Source: Pseudomonas allokribbensis (GTDB lineage: Bacteria > Pseudomonadota > Gammaproteobacteria > Pseudomonadales > Pseudomonadaceae). From it: a stretch of DNA of 64,000 bases. Within the stretch, counting starts at the first letter, position 1, and each line of letters starts with the position of its first letter. Made by a program: the position numbers and the translations under genes. Location of the stretch: positions 5,681,501-5,745,500 of the forward strand of contig NZ_CP062252.1 of the NCBI RefSeq assembly GCF_014863605.1. Direction: 5' to 3'. Below the pieces are notes generated by a model that was not told the origin of the DNA, ran no database searches, and worked only from the letters and a program-made list of their open reading frames with translations. Below are positions 32,937-41,674 of the stretch, in pieces.

Positions 32937-35456
32937 TCACGTACCGCGCGGTTTGGCTCGTGCAGTGGCTTCGGCCACCAGTGGGTCATCCGGCCAGTAA
33001 TGCTTCGGATACCGCCCCTTCAGATCCTTCTTCACTTCCGCATAGGTGCTGCGCCAGAAGTTGGCCAGATCCTGCGTCACCTGCACCGGCCGCCGTGCTG
33101 GCGATAGAAGATGCAACTTGACCACTTGCCGTCCGCCGGCAATGCGCGGTGTGTCGGCCAGGCCGAACAACTCCTGCAAACGCACGGCGAGAATCGGTGG
33201 CTGCTCGCTGTAGTCGAGTCGAATCGACGAGCCCGACGGCACGCTCAGGTGATGCGGTGCCTGTTCGTCAAGTTGCTGCGGCAGTGGCCACGGCAGCAGA
33301 TTACGCACGATGCTCGAAAGGTCGAGGTTGGCGAAATGGCTGAGGCGCGAGACCTTGCCCAGATAAGGCATCAGCCAGTCTTCGAGGGTTTTCAGCAGCT
33401 TCGCGTCGCTGACGTCCGGCCATTGGCTGTCGCCTTTAGTGTCCAGATCGAGCTGACGCAGCAACGCGACTCGCGCCTGCCATTGGCGCAGCTCCGGGGT
33501 CCACGGCAGCAGTTCCAGACCCTTGCGCCGCACCAGATTGACCAGTGCCTGACTGCGGGCGTTTTCGTCGAGCCCGGTCAGCGGTTCGCGGCTGAGGATC
33601 AGTTCGCCGACCTTGCGTTGACGCTCGGCGCGCAGCACGCCTTCGCGTTCGTCCCAGTCCAGTTGATCGACGTTGTGTACCTGTTCGGCCAGCACCGAAT
33701 CGAACAGCGCCGGATCAAAATCCGCCGCCAGATAAATCCGTTCCTCGCGTTGCCCCTGACGGCTGCCGAGGTCGGCGATCACGATCCACGGTTCCTTCAT
33801 CAGGCTGTCGGCTTCGGCGAACAACGCCGCACGGCCGTTGGCCAGTCGATATTCGGCACCACCGGCACGCCGCTGCTGGGCGACGCGATCCGGGTAAGCC
33901 AGCGCCAGCAGCGCGCCGAGCCAGCGCGGGTGATCCGGGTCGGCGACCGGCTCGCTCGCCTTACCGCGAAGGTAACCACGATATTGCCGCGCCAGTTGCC
34001 GGGCGCGCTGCACGCCGCCCTGAGCACCGCGCGCCGCACGCTCTTCGCCGGACAGCAGCACCAGACGACTGTGCAGATCCGCCCCGGCGCCGCGCAAGAT
34101 ATCGCGCTCGCCGAGCAACGCAGCGACGTCGCACGCCATGGTCGCCAGCCCCAACGCCTGACCGCGTAGCAATAAATGCGCGATGCGCGGGTGGGCCGGC
34201 AATTCAGCCATGGCCTGACCGTGGCGGTTGAGGCTTTCACCGTCCAGCGCACCGAGGCGCTGCAACAGATCCTGAGCCTGTGCATAAGCGGCTGCGGGCG
34301 GCACGTCCAGCCAGATCAGATCACTCGGCGCGACGCCCCAACGCCCGAGTTGCAAAGCGAGACCGGCGAGATCCGCCGAAAGGATTTCCGCACTGCCATA
34401 AGCCGCCAGTTGCTCATGCTGATCCTGCGACCACAGGCGATAACACACGCCCGGTTCCAGACGCCCGGCCCGGCCCGCGCGCTGAGTGGCGCTGGCCCTG
34501 GAGATGCGTTGGGTGTCGAGGCGAGTCATGCCGCTGCCCGGATCGAAACGCGGCACCCGCGCCAGCCCGGCATCGATCACCACACGCACGCCGTTGATGG
34601 TCAGGCTGGTCTCGGCGATGTTGGTGGCCAGCACCACTTTGCGCTGGCCAGCCGGGGCCGGGTCGATGGCGGCACGCTGGGCGTTCAGGTCGAGTTCGCC
34701 GTGCAACGGGCAGAGCAACACGTCACTGCGCTCACCGATGGCATCCGCCAGTTGCTGATGAACACGCCGGATTTCCGCCTGCCCCGGCAGGAACACCAGC
34801 AGGCTGCCGGTTTCATCGTGCAGCGCTTCGAGCACCGTTTGCGTGACGCGTTGATCGATGTATTCGCCGGGCTGGAACGGGCGGCCCCAACGCATCGTCA
34901 CCGGGAACATCCGGCCCTCGCTGCGCAGGATCGGCGCGTCGTCGAGCAAGCCGGCCAGACGTTCGCCTTCAAGGGTGGCGGACATCAGCAGAATCTTCAG
35001 CGGTTGTTCAGCTCGAAACAGTTCGCGACCGTTCAGACTGAGCGCCAGCGCCAGATCGGCGTCGAGACTGCGTTCGTGGAATTCGTCGAAGATCAGCAGG
35101 CCCACGCCGTCCAGCGCCGGGTCGTCCTGCAAACGCCGGGTGAGAATGCCTTCGGTGACCACTTCGATGCGCGTATTGGGGCCGACCTTGCTGTCGAGAC
35201 GGATGCGATAACCGACGGTTTCACCGACCTTCTCGCCCAGCTCGCTGGCCAGCCGTTCCGCCGCTGCCCGTGCAGCGAGGCGGCGGGGTTCGAGCATGAG
35301 AATGGTCTGCCCGTTCAGCCACGCCTCATTGAGCAAGGCCAACGGCACGCGGGTGGTTTTACCGGCGCCGGGCGGTGCTTCGAGCACGGCTTCGTGGCGT
35401 GTCGCGAGGGCTTCACGCAGGGCGGGTAAAACGTCATCGATCGGCAACGAATTCAT
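32937..35456 (-). CDS. hrpB: ATP-dependent helicase HrpB
   Basis: DEAH-box helicase of the HrpA/HrpB family, probably acting on RNA. 839 aa when started at MNSLPIDDVLPALREAL, the usual length. Motifs: LEAPPGAGKTTRVPLALL (Walker A), MLEPRRLAARAAAERLA, VVTEGILTRRLQDDPALDGVGLLIFDEFHERSLDADLAL (with DEFH), LLMSATLEGERLA, then VVLATNIAETSLTINGVRVVIDAGLAR and RISRASATQRAGRAGRLEPG. The C-terminal HrpB-specific region ends in WRSTYAEVKKDLKGRYPKHYWPDDP, the hallmark of this family. Convergent with the LysR gene. Confidence 0.95.
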   Translation of the reverse strand: MNSLPIDDVLPALREALATRHEAVLEAPPGAGKTTRVPLALLNEAWLNGQTILMLEPRRLAARAAAERLASELGEKVGETVGYRIRLDSKVGPNTRIEVVTEGILTRRLQDDPALDGVGLLIFDEFHERSLDADLALALSLNGRELFRAEQPLKILLMSATLEGERLAGLLDDAPILRSEGRMFPVTMRWGRPFQPGEYIDQRVTQTVLEALHDETGSLLVFLPGQAEIRRVHQQLADAIGERSDVLLCPLHGELDLNAQRAAIDPAPAGQRKVVLATNIAETSLTINGVRVVIDAGLARVPRFDPGSGMTRLDTQRISRASATQRAGRAGRLEPGVCYRLWSQDQHEQLAAYGSAEILSADLAGLALQLGRWGVAPSDLIWLDVPPAAAYAQAQDLLQRLGALDGESLNRHGQAMAELPAHPRIAHLLLRGQALGLATMACDVAALLGERDILRGAGADLHSRLVLLSGEERAARGAQGGVQRARQLARQYRGYLRGKASEPVADPDHPRWLGALLALAYPDRVAQQRRAGGAEYRLANGRAALFAEADSLMKEPWIVIADLGSRQGQREERIYLAADFDPALFDSVLAEQVHNVDQLDWDEREGVLRAERQRKVGELILSREPLTGLDENARSQALVNLVRRKGLELLPWTPELRQWQARVALLRQLDLDTKGDSQWPDVSDAKLLKTLEDWLMPYLGKVSRLSHFANLDLSSIVRNLLPWPLPQQLDEQAPHHLSVPSGSSIRLDYSEQPPILAVRLQELFGLADTPRIAGGRQVVKLHLLSPARRPVQVTQDLANFWRSTYAEVKKDLKGRYPKHYWPDDPLVAEATARAKPRGT

Positions 35457-35466
35457 ACTGGCTCCC

Positions 35467-35724
35467 CAGGGCGTGCCCACAGTAAATTGCGAGTCGCGTT
35501 AAAGCTGTGAGCGTGCCAGGCAAGGCGCGGGACGCAGGTAAGGGTCGTTTCCTTACCAAGTCCCGCAACGCAGCATGGCGCGCTCACAGCTTTAGCCCGG
35601 AGGGCCGAACCCCGGAAGGATTCGGTAGCCATCACGCGATATGGATCTGGAGAAAACAACTTCAATCCTCAACGTATTTCGATAGGGGTGAGACGGGGCC
35701 GCAATTTACTGTGGGCATGCCCTG
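35467..35724. mobile_element. MITE-like inverted-repeat element, 258 bp
   Basis: Both ends carry a 25-bp inverted repeat with one mismatch (35467-35491 and 35700-35724; shared core CCCACAGTAAATTGCG). Inside, 35500-35518 (TAAAGCTGTGAGCGTGCCA) pairs with 35576-35594, and nested inside are further complementary pieces (GCGGGAC/GTCCCGC, GGTAAGG/CCTTACC), giving a long hairpin in the left half. No open reading frame of the element looks like a protein. No clear target-site duplication was seen. P. fluorescens genomes are known to hold families of such intergenic elements. It fills most of the hrpB/lipoprotein gap. Confidence 0.7.
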
Positions 35725-35817
35725 CCGGGCCGAGTATAACGGCGAACTGCTGAGCGTTCGTCAGGGTCTTAACTTCACACGATGACGCTTCGTTAATAGA
35801 TGACTCAGGAGATTCCC

Positions 35818-36237
35818 ATGCGCTTACCTTTTCGCCTGATCGGCGGTGTACTGGTTGCCACCCTGCTCACTCAGATCACCGCGTGCGGTTCGATTTTCTA
35901 TCCCGACCGCCGCGGCCAGATCGACGGCAAGATCGACCCGGCGATTGCCGTGCTCGATGCCGTGGGCCTGCTGTTCTACATCATCCCCGGCCTGATCGCG
36001 TTTGCTGTGGACTTCACCACCGGCGCGATCTATTTCGAACCAGGCCACACGGCGCAGGTCGATCCGGCCAAGCTCAAGCAAGCCATCGGCCCGGACGGCC
36101 AGGTCGATAACCTCAAGTTGCAGGCTATTCTCGAAACAGAACTGGGCCGCAACCTGCCTCTGGATGATCCACGGCTGATCCAGCACAAGGGCAGCACCCA
36201 GCAACTGGCGATGTTCGGCCTGCAACCTGCCGCATAA
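35818..36237 (+). CDS. YceK/YidQ-like small lipoprotein
   Basis: 139 aa from the ATG after CAGGAG. An N-terminal signal with lipobox (LLTQITAC, Cys at ~residue 23) predicts a lipid-modified protein. The start of the mature part, GSIFYPDRRGQIDGKIDPAIAVLDAVGLLFYIIPGLIAFAVDFTTGAIYF, includes a hydrophobic segment and the pattern of YceK/YidQ-type lipoproteins. The C-terminal half is hydrophilic. Homologues are sometimes wrongly labelled as polynucleotide phosphorylase. Role unknown. It is 15 bp upstream of the CDF transporter and may be co-transcribed. Confidence 0.8.
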   Translation: MRLPFRLIGGVLVATLLTQITACGSIFYPDRRGQIDGKIDPAIAVLDAVGLLFYIIPGLIAFAVDFTTGAIYFEPGHTAQVDPAKLKQAIGPDGQVDNLKLQAILETELGRNLPLDDPRLIQHKGSTQQLAMFGLQPAA

Positions 36238-36252
36238 GGAATCAACGCACCC

Positions 36253-37149
36253 ATGACCTCCAGCCCCGAACACGCCCGCCTGCTGAGGCTGGCGACCCGC
36301 GCCTCGGTGGCGGTGGCCTGTACGCTGATCATCGCCAAAGCCATCGCCTGGTGGCTGAGCGGTTCGGTGAGCATGCTCGCCGGCCTCACCGACTCGGCCC
36401 TCGATGGCGTCACCTCGCTGCTCAACCTGCTGGCGGTGCATTACGCGCTGCGCCCGGCGGATGACGATCACCGTTATGGTCACGGCAAGGCCGAGTCCCT
36501 GGCGGGCATGGCGCAGGCGCTGTTCATTGGCGGCAGTGCGGTGTTGATCGCGTTTCAGGCTTATGAGCGTTTGAACAATCCGGAGCCGCTCGGCGCGCCA
36601 TGGCTGAGCATCGGCGTGATCGTGTTTTCCCTGTTGCTGACGGCGGCGTTGTTGATGCTGCAGCATCGGGTGATCAAGCAGACCGGCTCCAACGCGGTGC
36701 GGGCGGACTCGCTGCATTACCGTTCGGACATGTTGCTCAACGGCAGCATTCTGATCGCGCTGGTGTTGGCCGGATTGGGTTTCGCTCAACTGGATGCGTG
36801 GTTCGGCCTGGGGATTGCGGCGTACATTCTGTGGAGCGCGATCCAGATCGCCCGGGAAAGTTTTTCGGTGCTGATGGATGAAGAACTGCCGGTGGATGTC
36901 AGTCAGCACATGCTCGAACTGGCGTGCGGTGTACCAGGCGTTTTGGGCGCGCATGATCTGCGCACACGAATTTCCGGCAATCACTGGTTCGTGCAGTTGC
37001 ACCTGGAATTGCCGGGGGATCTGACGCTGTCAGTCGCCCATGGCATCAGCGATCAGGCGGCGGATGCGATTCATGCCGCCTACCCACGGGCCGAAGTGCT
37101 GGTGCACGCCGACCCGCAGGAAGTGGTGAACGCCGCCCGGGCTCAGTAG
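36253..37149 (+). CDS. fieF: Cation diffusion facilitator (FieF-like metal exporter)
   Basis: 298 aa inner-membrane antiporter for divalent cations such as zinc or iron(II). Six transmembrane segments in the first ~210 residues. Metal-site residues fit FieF: the paired aspartates of TM2 (LTDSALDGVTSLLNLLAVHYA) and HYRSDMLLNGS in TM5. DDDHRYGHGKAESLAGM is the conserved loop before TM3. The C-terminal cytoplasmic domain (VLGAHDLRTRISGNHWFVQLHLELPGDLTL...DQAADAI) is the zinc-dimerisation domain. Its stop overlaps the convergent DUF6515 gene by seven bases. Confidence 0.9.
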   Translation: MTSSPEHARLLRLATRASVAVACTLIIAKAIAWWLSGSVSMLAGLTDSALDGVTSLLNLLAVHYALRPADDDHRYGHGKAESLAGMAQALFIGGSAVLIAFQAYERLNNPEPLGAPWLSIGVIVFSLLLTAALLMLQHRVIKQTGSNAVRADSLHYRSDMLLNGSILIALVLAGLGFAQLDAWFGLGIAAYILWSAIQIARESFSVLMDEELPVDVSQHMLELACGVPGVLGAHDLRTRISGNHWFVQLHLELPGDLTLSVAHGISDQAADAIHAAYPRAEVLVHADPQEVVNAARAQ

Positions 37150-38162
37150 TTGACCTGATAACCGCGGCTGCTCAGGCAATTGCCCTGGGCCTGGCGGTAG
37201 GCCTGCACCACTTCGGGTGCAGGCTGGTAGGTCGCGGTGCGCGGATCGAAACCGCTTTGCTGCACCGCATATTGATAGCACTGGTAGCCGTCCTGCTGGA
37301 CCTGCTCCGGCGACTGGCCGTTGGCGGGATACGCTTCAACGTCATAGCCGTTGCTGGCCGGTTGCGGAGGTTGCTGCACCGGCGGCTCGACCACGACGTA
37401 ATCCTGCGTCGCTTCTTGGTAGGCGTAGTACGAGCCTGCCGCCAGGAACAACAGCGAACCGCCGATCCACACTTCACGCGCGTAATCCGGCAGGTACTGG
37501 ATACGAATACCGCGTGGCGGCTGAACCACGATGTAGCGCGGGCCTTGCGGGCGATACCAGTAGCCGCCGGAGTAGAAGTAATCCTGGCCACGATATGGCA
37601 CGCGGAAATCACGATCCGGGAAACGGTCGATCACATGGCCCGGCCGGTATTGCGGGCCGGGGCCCCAGCCATTGCCATGTCCGTCCGGACGACCCGGCCA
37701 GCGGTTGTCGTTGGGACGATTGCCGGTCTGCCAGTTCTGGTGGTAGCCATTCTGCGGACGCTCATCGCGGTAATAGCCCTGACGCGGTTCCTGAGTCTGG
37801 CGCACGGTGTCGGGGCGTGGCTGGATCGGCAGGCTGTTGGCCGGCAGTTGTGGCGGCGGTGGCGGTTGGCGAACCGGATTGGGATTGTAGGCTGGGCGGT
37901 TCTGGTCGTGGTTCTGCCACTGCCCATTGTTGTGCTGCTGGCCGTTGTGCTCGAACTGACGGCTGTTGTCGCCGCGAATGATTTCGTTGTTCTGCGGGCG
38001 CGGCTGATTGTTGCCGCCGTGGCCCTGATTGTTTTCCTGATGTTCCCGCTCGCGTCCGCCATTTTCAGGGCCGCGATTCTGCGGCTCATCGGCCAGCGCT
38101 TGCGCACAGACACTCACACACAGCACACCAACACTGGCCAGACGCCAGATACGCGACTTCAT
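37143..38162 (-). CDS. DUF6515-family secreted protein
   Basis: 339 aa with a signal peptide (MKSRIWRLASVGVLCVSVCAQALA), started at the ATG behind GAGGAA. The first half of the mature protein is low-complexity, rich in Asn, Gln, His, Pro and Arg. It is followed by RVPYRGQDYFYSGGYWYRPQGPRYIVVQPPRGIRIQYLPDYAREVWIGG, the DUF6515 core. A glycine/alanine hydrophobic segment (SLLFLAAGSYYAYQ) comes next, and the C-terminus (DGYQCYQYAVQQSGFDPRTA) carries two cysteines. Periplasmic or outer-envelope location is likely. Function unknown. Confidence 0.82.
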   Translation of the reverse strand: MKSRIWRLASVGVLCVSVCAQALADEPQNRGPENGGREREHQENNQGHGGNNQPRPQNNEIIRGDNSRQFEHNGQQHNNGQWQNHDQNRPAYNPNPVRQPPPPPQLPANSLPIQPRPDTVRQTQEPRQGYYRDERPQNGYHQNWQTGNRPNDNRWPGRPDGHGNGWGPGPQYRPGHVIDRFPDRDFRVPYRGQDYFYSGGYWYRPQGPRYIVVQPPRGIRIQYLPDYAREVWIGGSLLFLAAGSYYAYQEATQDYVVVEPPVQQPPQPASNGYDVEAYPANGQSPEQVQQDGYQCYQYAVQQSGFDPRTATYQPAPEVVQAYRQAQGNCLSSRGYQVNY

Positions 38163-38616
38163 GAAATTCCTCACTGCGGGCTGGACCCTGTAATTAAGAG
38201 GGTTTGTAGCTAAGACCGGGAATGGGCACACCGGGTTCTGCTACAGGTTATCAGTCACGCCATTTATTTATTGAGCGAGCGAGGCCAAATTGCGGGCAAG
38301 AAAAAAGGGAGACCCGTCGGCCTCCCTTTTAGAGAACTTCGTCCTGGCTCGACGCTTTTGACGTCGGCTCACCTCACGCCGTCTTCTGGACAGTGTGCAG
38401 CTCGGGGGCCGGCACAACCCCGGTGGGGGTGGCGGCCGCGGCAGGCCGGATAGGGCGGGCCGCGTGGACTGTGTTACCGAGCAGTGATTCTGGTGATAAG
38501 AATAGGCCGGAGGCTGCGACAGATGATTGCGAAGATTGCTCAAATAAACATCACTTGCGCAATTTTTAACCCTGGATAGATAATCCGCCGCAATAGTTAG
38601 AACAAAGGACCGATTG
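38163..38616. other. Unexplained intergenic region with minus-strand terminator and proline-rich frame
   Basis: 454 bases without a recognised gene. At 38303-38330 AAAAGGGAG pairs with CTCCCTTTT; on the minus strand the stem ends in six T, so it looks like a terminator for a transcript coming from higher coordinates. Upstream on that strand a GC-rich stretch (38340-38480) can be read as a proline- and arginine-rich peptide with PRPPPPPG. No start codon or ribosome binding site was found for it. A small RNA or a leader of the DUF6515 gene is possible. Confidence 0.35.
38303..38330 (-). terminator. Orphan rho-independent terminator on the minus strand
   Basis: Minus strand: AAAAGGGAG, loop, CTCCCTTTTTTC. 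It lies 140 bases before the DUF6515 start, where no annotated gene ends. Confidence 0.65.
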
Positions 38617-39096
38617 ATGAGCAAACTCGACCGTTACGACCTCAGCATTTTGGCGGAATTGCAGCGCGACGCCCGCATCTCCAACCAGGAACTGGCCGAG
38701 CGCATCGGTCTGTCGCCCTCCCCGTGCTCGCGCCGGGTCAAGCAACTGGAGGACGACGGCTACATTTCGCGTCAGGTGGCCCTGCTCGATCGCAAGATGC
38801 TCGGCCTGAGCCTGACCGCCTACGTGCTGATCGGCATGGACCGGCACACGCCGGAGCGTTTCGAGAACTTCGAAGCGGCGATCCGCACCTTGCCGCAAGT
38901 GCTGGAATGCAGCCTGGTCACCGGGGTGGACGCCGACTATCAGCTGAAAGTGGTGGTGCCGGACATGGATCACTATCAGAAGCTGCTGCTGGGGCACCTG
39001 ACCCGCATCGAAGGCGTGACCAGCGTGCGCTCGAGCTTTGTGCTCAATCAGGTGCTCAACAGCACCGAACTGCCGCTGACTCACTTGCGTAGCTGA
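38617..39096 (+). CDS. Lrp/AsnC-family transcriptional regulator
   Basis: 159 aa from the ATG after AAAGGAC; the preceding TTG at 38614 is in frame. SKLDRYDLSILAELQRDARISNQELAERIGLSPSPCSRRVKQLEDDGYI is the helix-turn-helix domain. The effector domain contains LTAYVLIGMDRHTPERFENFEAAIRTLPQVLECSLVTGVDADYQLKVVVPDMDHYQKLL. It resembles the Lrp subgroup with SPSPCSRRV in the recognition helix. No divergent amino-acid gene is next to it; its targets are unknown. Confidence 0.92.
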   Translation: MSKLDRYDLSILAELQRDARISNQELAERIGLSPSPCSRRVKQLEDDGYISRQVALLDRKMLGLSLTAYVLIGMDRHTPERFENFEAAIRTLPQVLECSLVTGVDADYQLKVVVPDMDHYQKLLLGHLTRIEGVTSVRSSFVLNQVLNSTELPLTHLRS

Positions 39097-39202
39097 AATC
39101 GACGAATGACTGCGGCACACCGACGCAGGTCAATGCTGCGTCGTTCGCCGCTGGCGTATACTCCCGGCCGCCCTTTCAGCCGCACAGCGCCGGAGATGCC
39201 CG

Positions 39203-39412
39203 ATGGATCCAGCAGTATTTGAAGAGTGGATGATGACCGGTCTGGTCAGCATCCTGATCATTTTCATGGGTTTCATCGTCTGGGATCTGGCGAAGAAGTC
39301 CAAGGCCGGGCGCTTCGGTTCGTTCATTCTGTTCTTCGTACTGGGCCTGGGCGTGGCCGCGTTCATCATCAAGAGCGTGGTGATCGGCCTGATCGAATCC
39401 GGCGCCTTATAA
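39203..39412 (+). CDS. DUF2788 small membrane protein
   Basis: 69 aa with two transmembrane helices ([14 protein letters not shown] and [23 protein letters not shown]) joined by the basic loop KKSKAGRFG. This fits the DUF2788 family of short gamma-proteobacterial membrane proteins. The start is preceded by CGGAGA. The stop overlaps the end of the convergent rluE gene by six bases. Function unknown. Confidence 0.85.
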   Translation: MDPAVFEEWMMTGLVSILIIFMGFIVWDLAKKSKAGRFGSFILFFVLGLGVAAFIIKSVVIGLIESGAL

Positions 39413-40057
39413 GCGCGCCGGCACTTCTTTCCACTGGCCCTGATCGAGCCCTTCGATCGTCCAGTCACCAATCCTGACCCGCACCAGTCGCAATGTCGGC
39501 AGCCCGACCGCCGCTGTCATCCGCCGCACCTGACGGTTGCGTCCCTCGCGAATCACCAGTTCCAGCCAGGTGGTCGGTACGGTCACGCGAAAGCGTACCG
39601 GCGGATTGCGCGGCCACAGCTCAGGCTCCTCCAGTTGCCGCGCTTCAGCGGGCAAGGTCATGCCGTCATTCAGTTCGACGCCGTCACGCAGACGCTGCAA
39701 CTGCTCGGCTGTCGGCACGCCTTCGACCTGCACCCAATAGGTTTTCGCCAGTTTGTGCTTCGGATCGGCGATCCGTGCCTGCAACTGACCGTCGTTGGTC
39801 AGCAGCAGCAAACCTTCGCTGTCGCGGTCCAGCCGTCCGGCCGGGTAGATGCCCGGAACGTCGATGTAATCCTTGAGCGTCGCCCGCCCTTCGCCGTCGC
39901 TGAATTGCGTCAGCACATCGAACGGTTTGTTGAACAGGATCAGCTTCGGCTCGGCCGGTGGTGCCTTGGCGACACGGCGCGGGGCGGAAGAGGATGGCTT
40001 CGCGCCGGGGCGGCGGGAAGGTGGACGTGGGGGACGGGACATAAGAGAGAAAGACAT
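39407..40057 (-). CDS. rluE: 23S rRNA pseudouridine synthase RluE family
   Basis: Isomerises a uridine of 23S rRNA (U2457 in E. coli). 216 aa. [27 protein letters not shown] contains the catalytic aspartate in [20 protein letters not shown] and [30 protein letters not shown] are the other RsuA-family motifs. No S4 domain is present, as in RluE. The N-terminus (~35 residues) is a basic, proline-rich extension; the start may be five codons further in (40042) because neither ATG has a strong ribosome binding site. Confidence 0.9.
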   Translation of the reverse strand: MSFSLMSRPPRPPSRRPGAKPSSSAPRRVAKAPPAEPKLILFNKPFDVLTQFSDGEGRATLKDYIDVPGIYPAGRLDRDSEGLLLLTNDGQLQARIADPKHKLAKTYWVQVEGVPTAEQLQRLRDGVELNDGMTLPAEARQLEEPELWPRNPPVRFRVTVPTTWLELVIREGRNRQVRRMTAAVGLPTLRLVRVRIGDWTIEGLDQGQWKEVPARL

Positions 40058-40115
40058 TTAGCGATCAGGGCTGACAATGCTAGTGCCCCGACCGCCAAAT
40101 GACCACGACTAACCG

Positions 40116-41579
40116 TTAGCGGAACGGCGGCTCGTCGAAGCTGCGCAGTTTGCGCGAGTGCAGCGAATTGAGTTCGGTGCGCAGCAGGTCCACCGCTTCG
40201 ATGCCGATCTTCAAGTGCTGGCTGACCGCGCGCTCGTAGAACGCATTGGCCGAACCCGGCAGCTTGATTTCACTGTGCAGCGGTTTGTCCGAAACACACA
40301 GCAACGTGCCGTACGGCACCCGCAGGCGATAACCCTGAGCGGCGATGGTGCCGCTTTCCATGTCCACGGCCACGGCGCGGGACAGGTTGATCAGCGGTCG
40401 TTCCTGGGCCCAGCGCAATTCCCAGTTACGGTCGTCGTAGGTCAGCACGGTGCCGGTGCGCAGGCGTTTCTTCAGGTCGTCGCCCTTCTCGCCGGTGATG
40501 TTGGCAGCCGCTTGTTGTAACGCCAATTGCACCTCGGCCAGCGCCGGGATCGGAATGTTCGGCGGCACCACCCGGTCGAGAATCCCGTCGCGACGCATAT
40601 AAGCGTGGGCCAGCACATAGTCGCCGATGGTCTGCGACTGACGCAGGCCGCCGCAGTGACCGATCATCAGCCAGCAATGCGGACGCAGCACCGCCAGGTG
40701 GTCGGTGATGTTCTTGGCGTTGGACGGGCCGACGCCGATGTTGACCAGGGTCACGCCGTGGCCATCGCTGGCGATCAGGTGATAGGCCGGCATCTGGTAG
40801 CGGTGCCAGACCACACCGGCCGCAATGGCCGAGGCTTCGCCGTGGTCCATGCCCTTTTCGATGATCACGTTGCCCGGCAACACCATGCGCACGAAACGCG
40901 GGTCGCGGCGCAATTGCTCCAGGCCATGAAGGATGAACTGGTCGACATAGCGGTGGTAGTTGGTCAGCAGGATCCAAGGCTGCACATGGCGCCAGTCGCT
41001 GCCGGTGTAGTGCACCAGGCGACGCAGCGAGAAGTCGACGCGCGCCGCATCGAACAGTGCCAGCGGCAGCGGATCGGTGTTTTCCCAGTCGTAGAGACCG
41101 TCGGCGATACCGTCGGTGGCAGCAGACAGGTCGGTACTCGGGAACACCCGCGCCAGCACGGCGGCGGTGACGCCGGAGCCGGCCAGTTCATCGCCCTGCT
41201 CGACCACGTACGGGTACGGAATGTTCTGTGCGCTGACCCCGACTTCCACGGTCACCGTGAAGTCGTGCATCAGCGGCACCAGCTGTTCCAGCAGGTATTT
41301 GCGAAACGCCGCCGGGTGGGTGACGGTCACGCTGTAGGTGCCCGGCAACTGCACCTTGGCGTAAGCGCGGGTGGTTTGCGGGACTTCGCCCTGGCAGTGG
41401 TAGGTCAGACGCAGTTCGGGATAACGGAACAGGGCACGTTGCTCGGCGTCGGGCTCGACGCGATCCTTGAGATAACGCTTGAGCGCCGAGTTCAGCGCCG
41501 TGGTGGCCCGCTCATGCAGCTCGGCCAGGCGATCCACGGCTTGTTCGGCGGTTTGAACGACAATAAACGCTTCGGTCAC
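40116..41579 (-). CDS. amn: AMP nucleosidase
   Basis: Hydrolyses AMP to adenine and ribose 5-phosphate, part of purine salvage. 487 aa from a GTG behind AGGAAG; frames starting at 41615 lack such a site. The N-terminal region (LAELHERATTALNSALKRYL...) is the AMP nucleosidase regulatory domain. The C-terminal half is a phosphorylase-like domain with GVGPSNAKNITDHLAVLRPHCWLMIGHCGGL and VDMESGTIAAQGYRLRVPYGTLLCVSDKPLHSEIKLPG. Length and order fit E. coli Amn. Confidence 0.94.
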   Translation of the reverse strand: MTEAFIVVQTAEQAVDRLAELHERATTALNSALKRYLKDRVEPDAEQRALFRYPELRLTYHCQGEVPQTTRAYAKVQLPGTYSVTVTHPAAFRKYLLEQLVPLMHDFTVTVEVGVSAQNIPYPYVVEQGDELAGSGVTAAVLARVFPSTDLSAATDGIADGLYDWENTDPLPLALFDAARVDFSLRRLVHYTGSDWRHVQPWILLTNYHRYVDQFILHGLEQLRRDPRFVRMVLPGNVIIEKGMDHGEASAIAAGVVWHRYQMPAYHLIASDGHGVTLVNIGVGPSNAKNITDHLAVLRPHCWLMIGHCGGLRQSQTIGDYVLAHAYMRRDGILDRVVPPNIPIPALAEVQLALQQAAANITGEKGDDLKKRLRTGTVLTYDDRNWELRWAQERPLINLSRAVAVDMESGTIAAQGYRLRVPYGTLLCVSDKPLHSEIKLPGSANAFYERAVSQHLKIGIEAVDLLRTELNSLHSRKLRSFDEPPFR

Positions 41580-41674
41580 GATCAGCTTCCTGTGTTCTGA
41601 CTTGCAGAGCTTCATCTTGCCTGCATCGTGGCGTCACGGAAACAGTGGCGTAATGGCTTTGTCGCAATCTCCCT

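Noticed and set aside
35507..35785. 92-residue frame inside the inverted-repeat element
   Set aside because: It reads through the hairpin and terminal repeat, has no domain and no ribosome binding site; it is an accident of the repeat.
38271..38453. 60-residue plus-strand frame in the DUF6515/Lrp gap
   Set aside because: Starts within the orphan terminator and has no ribosome binding site or similarity.
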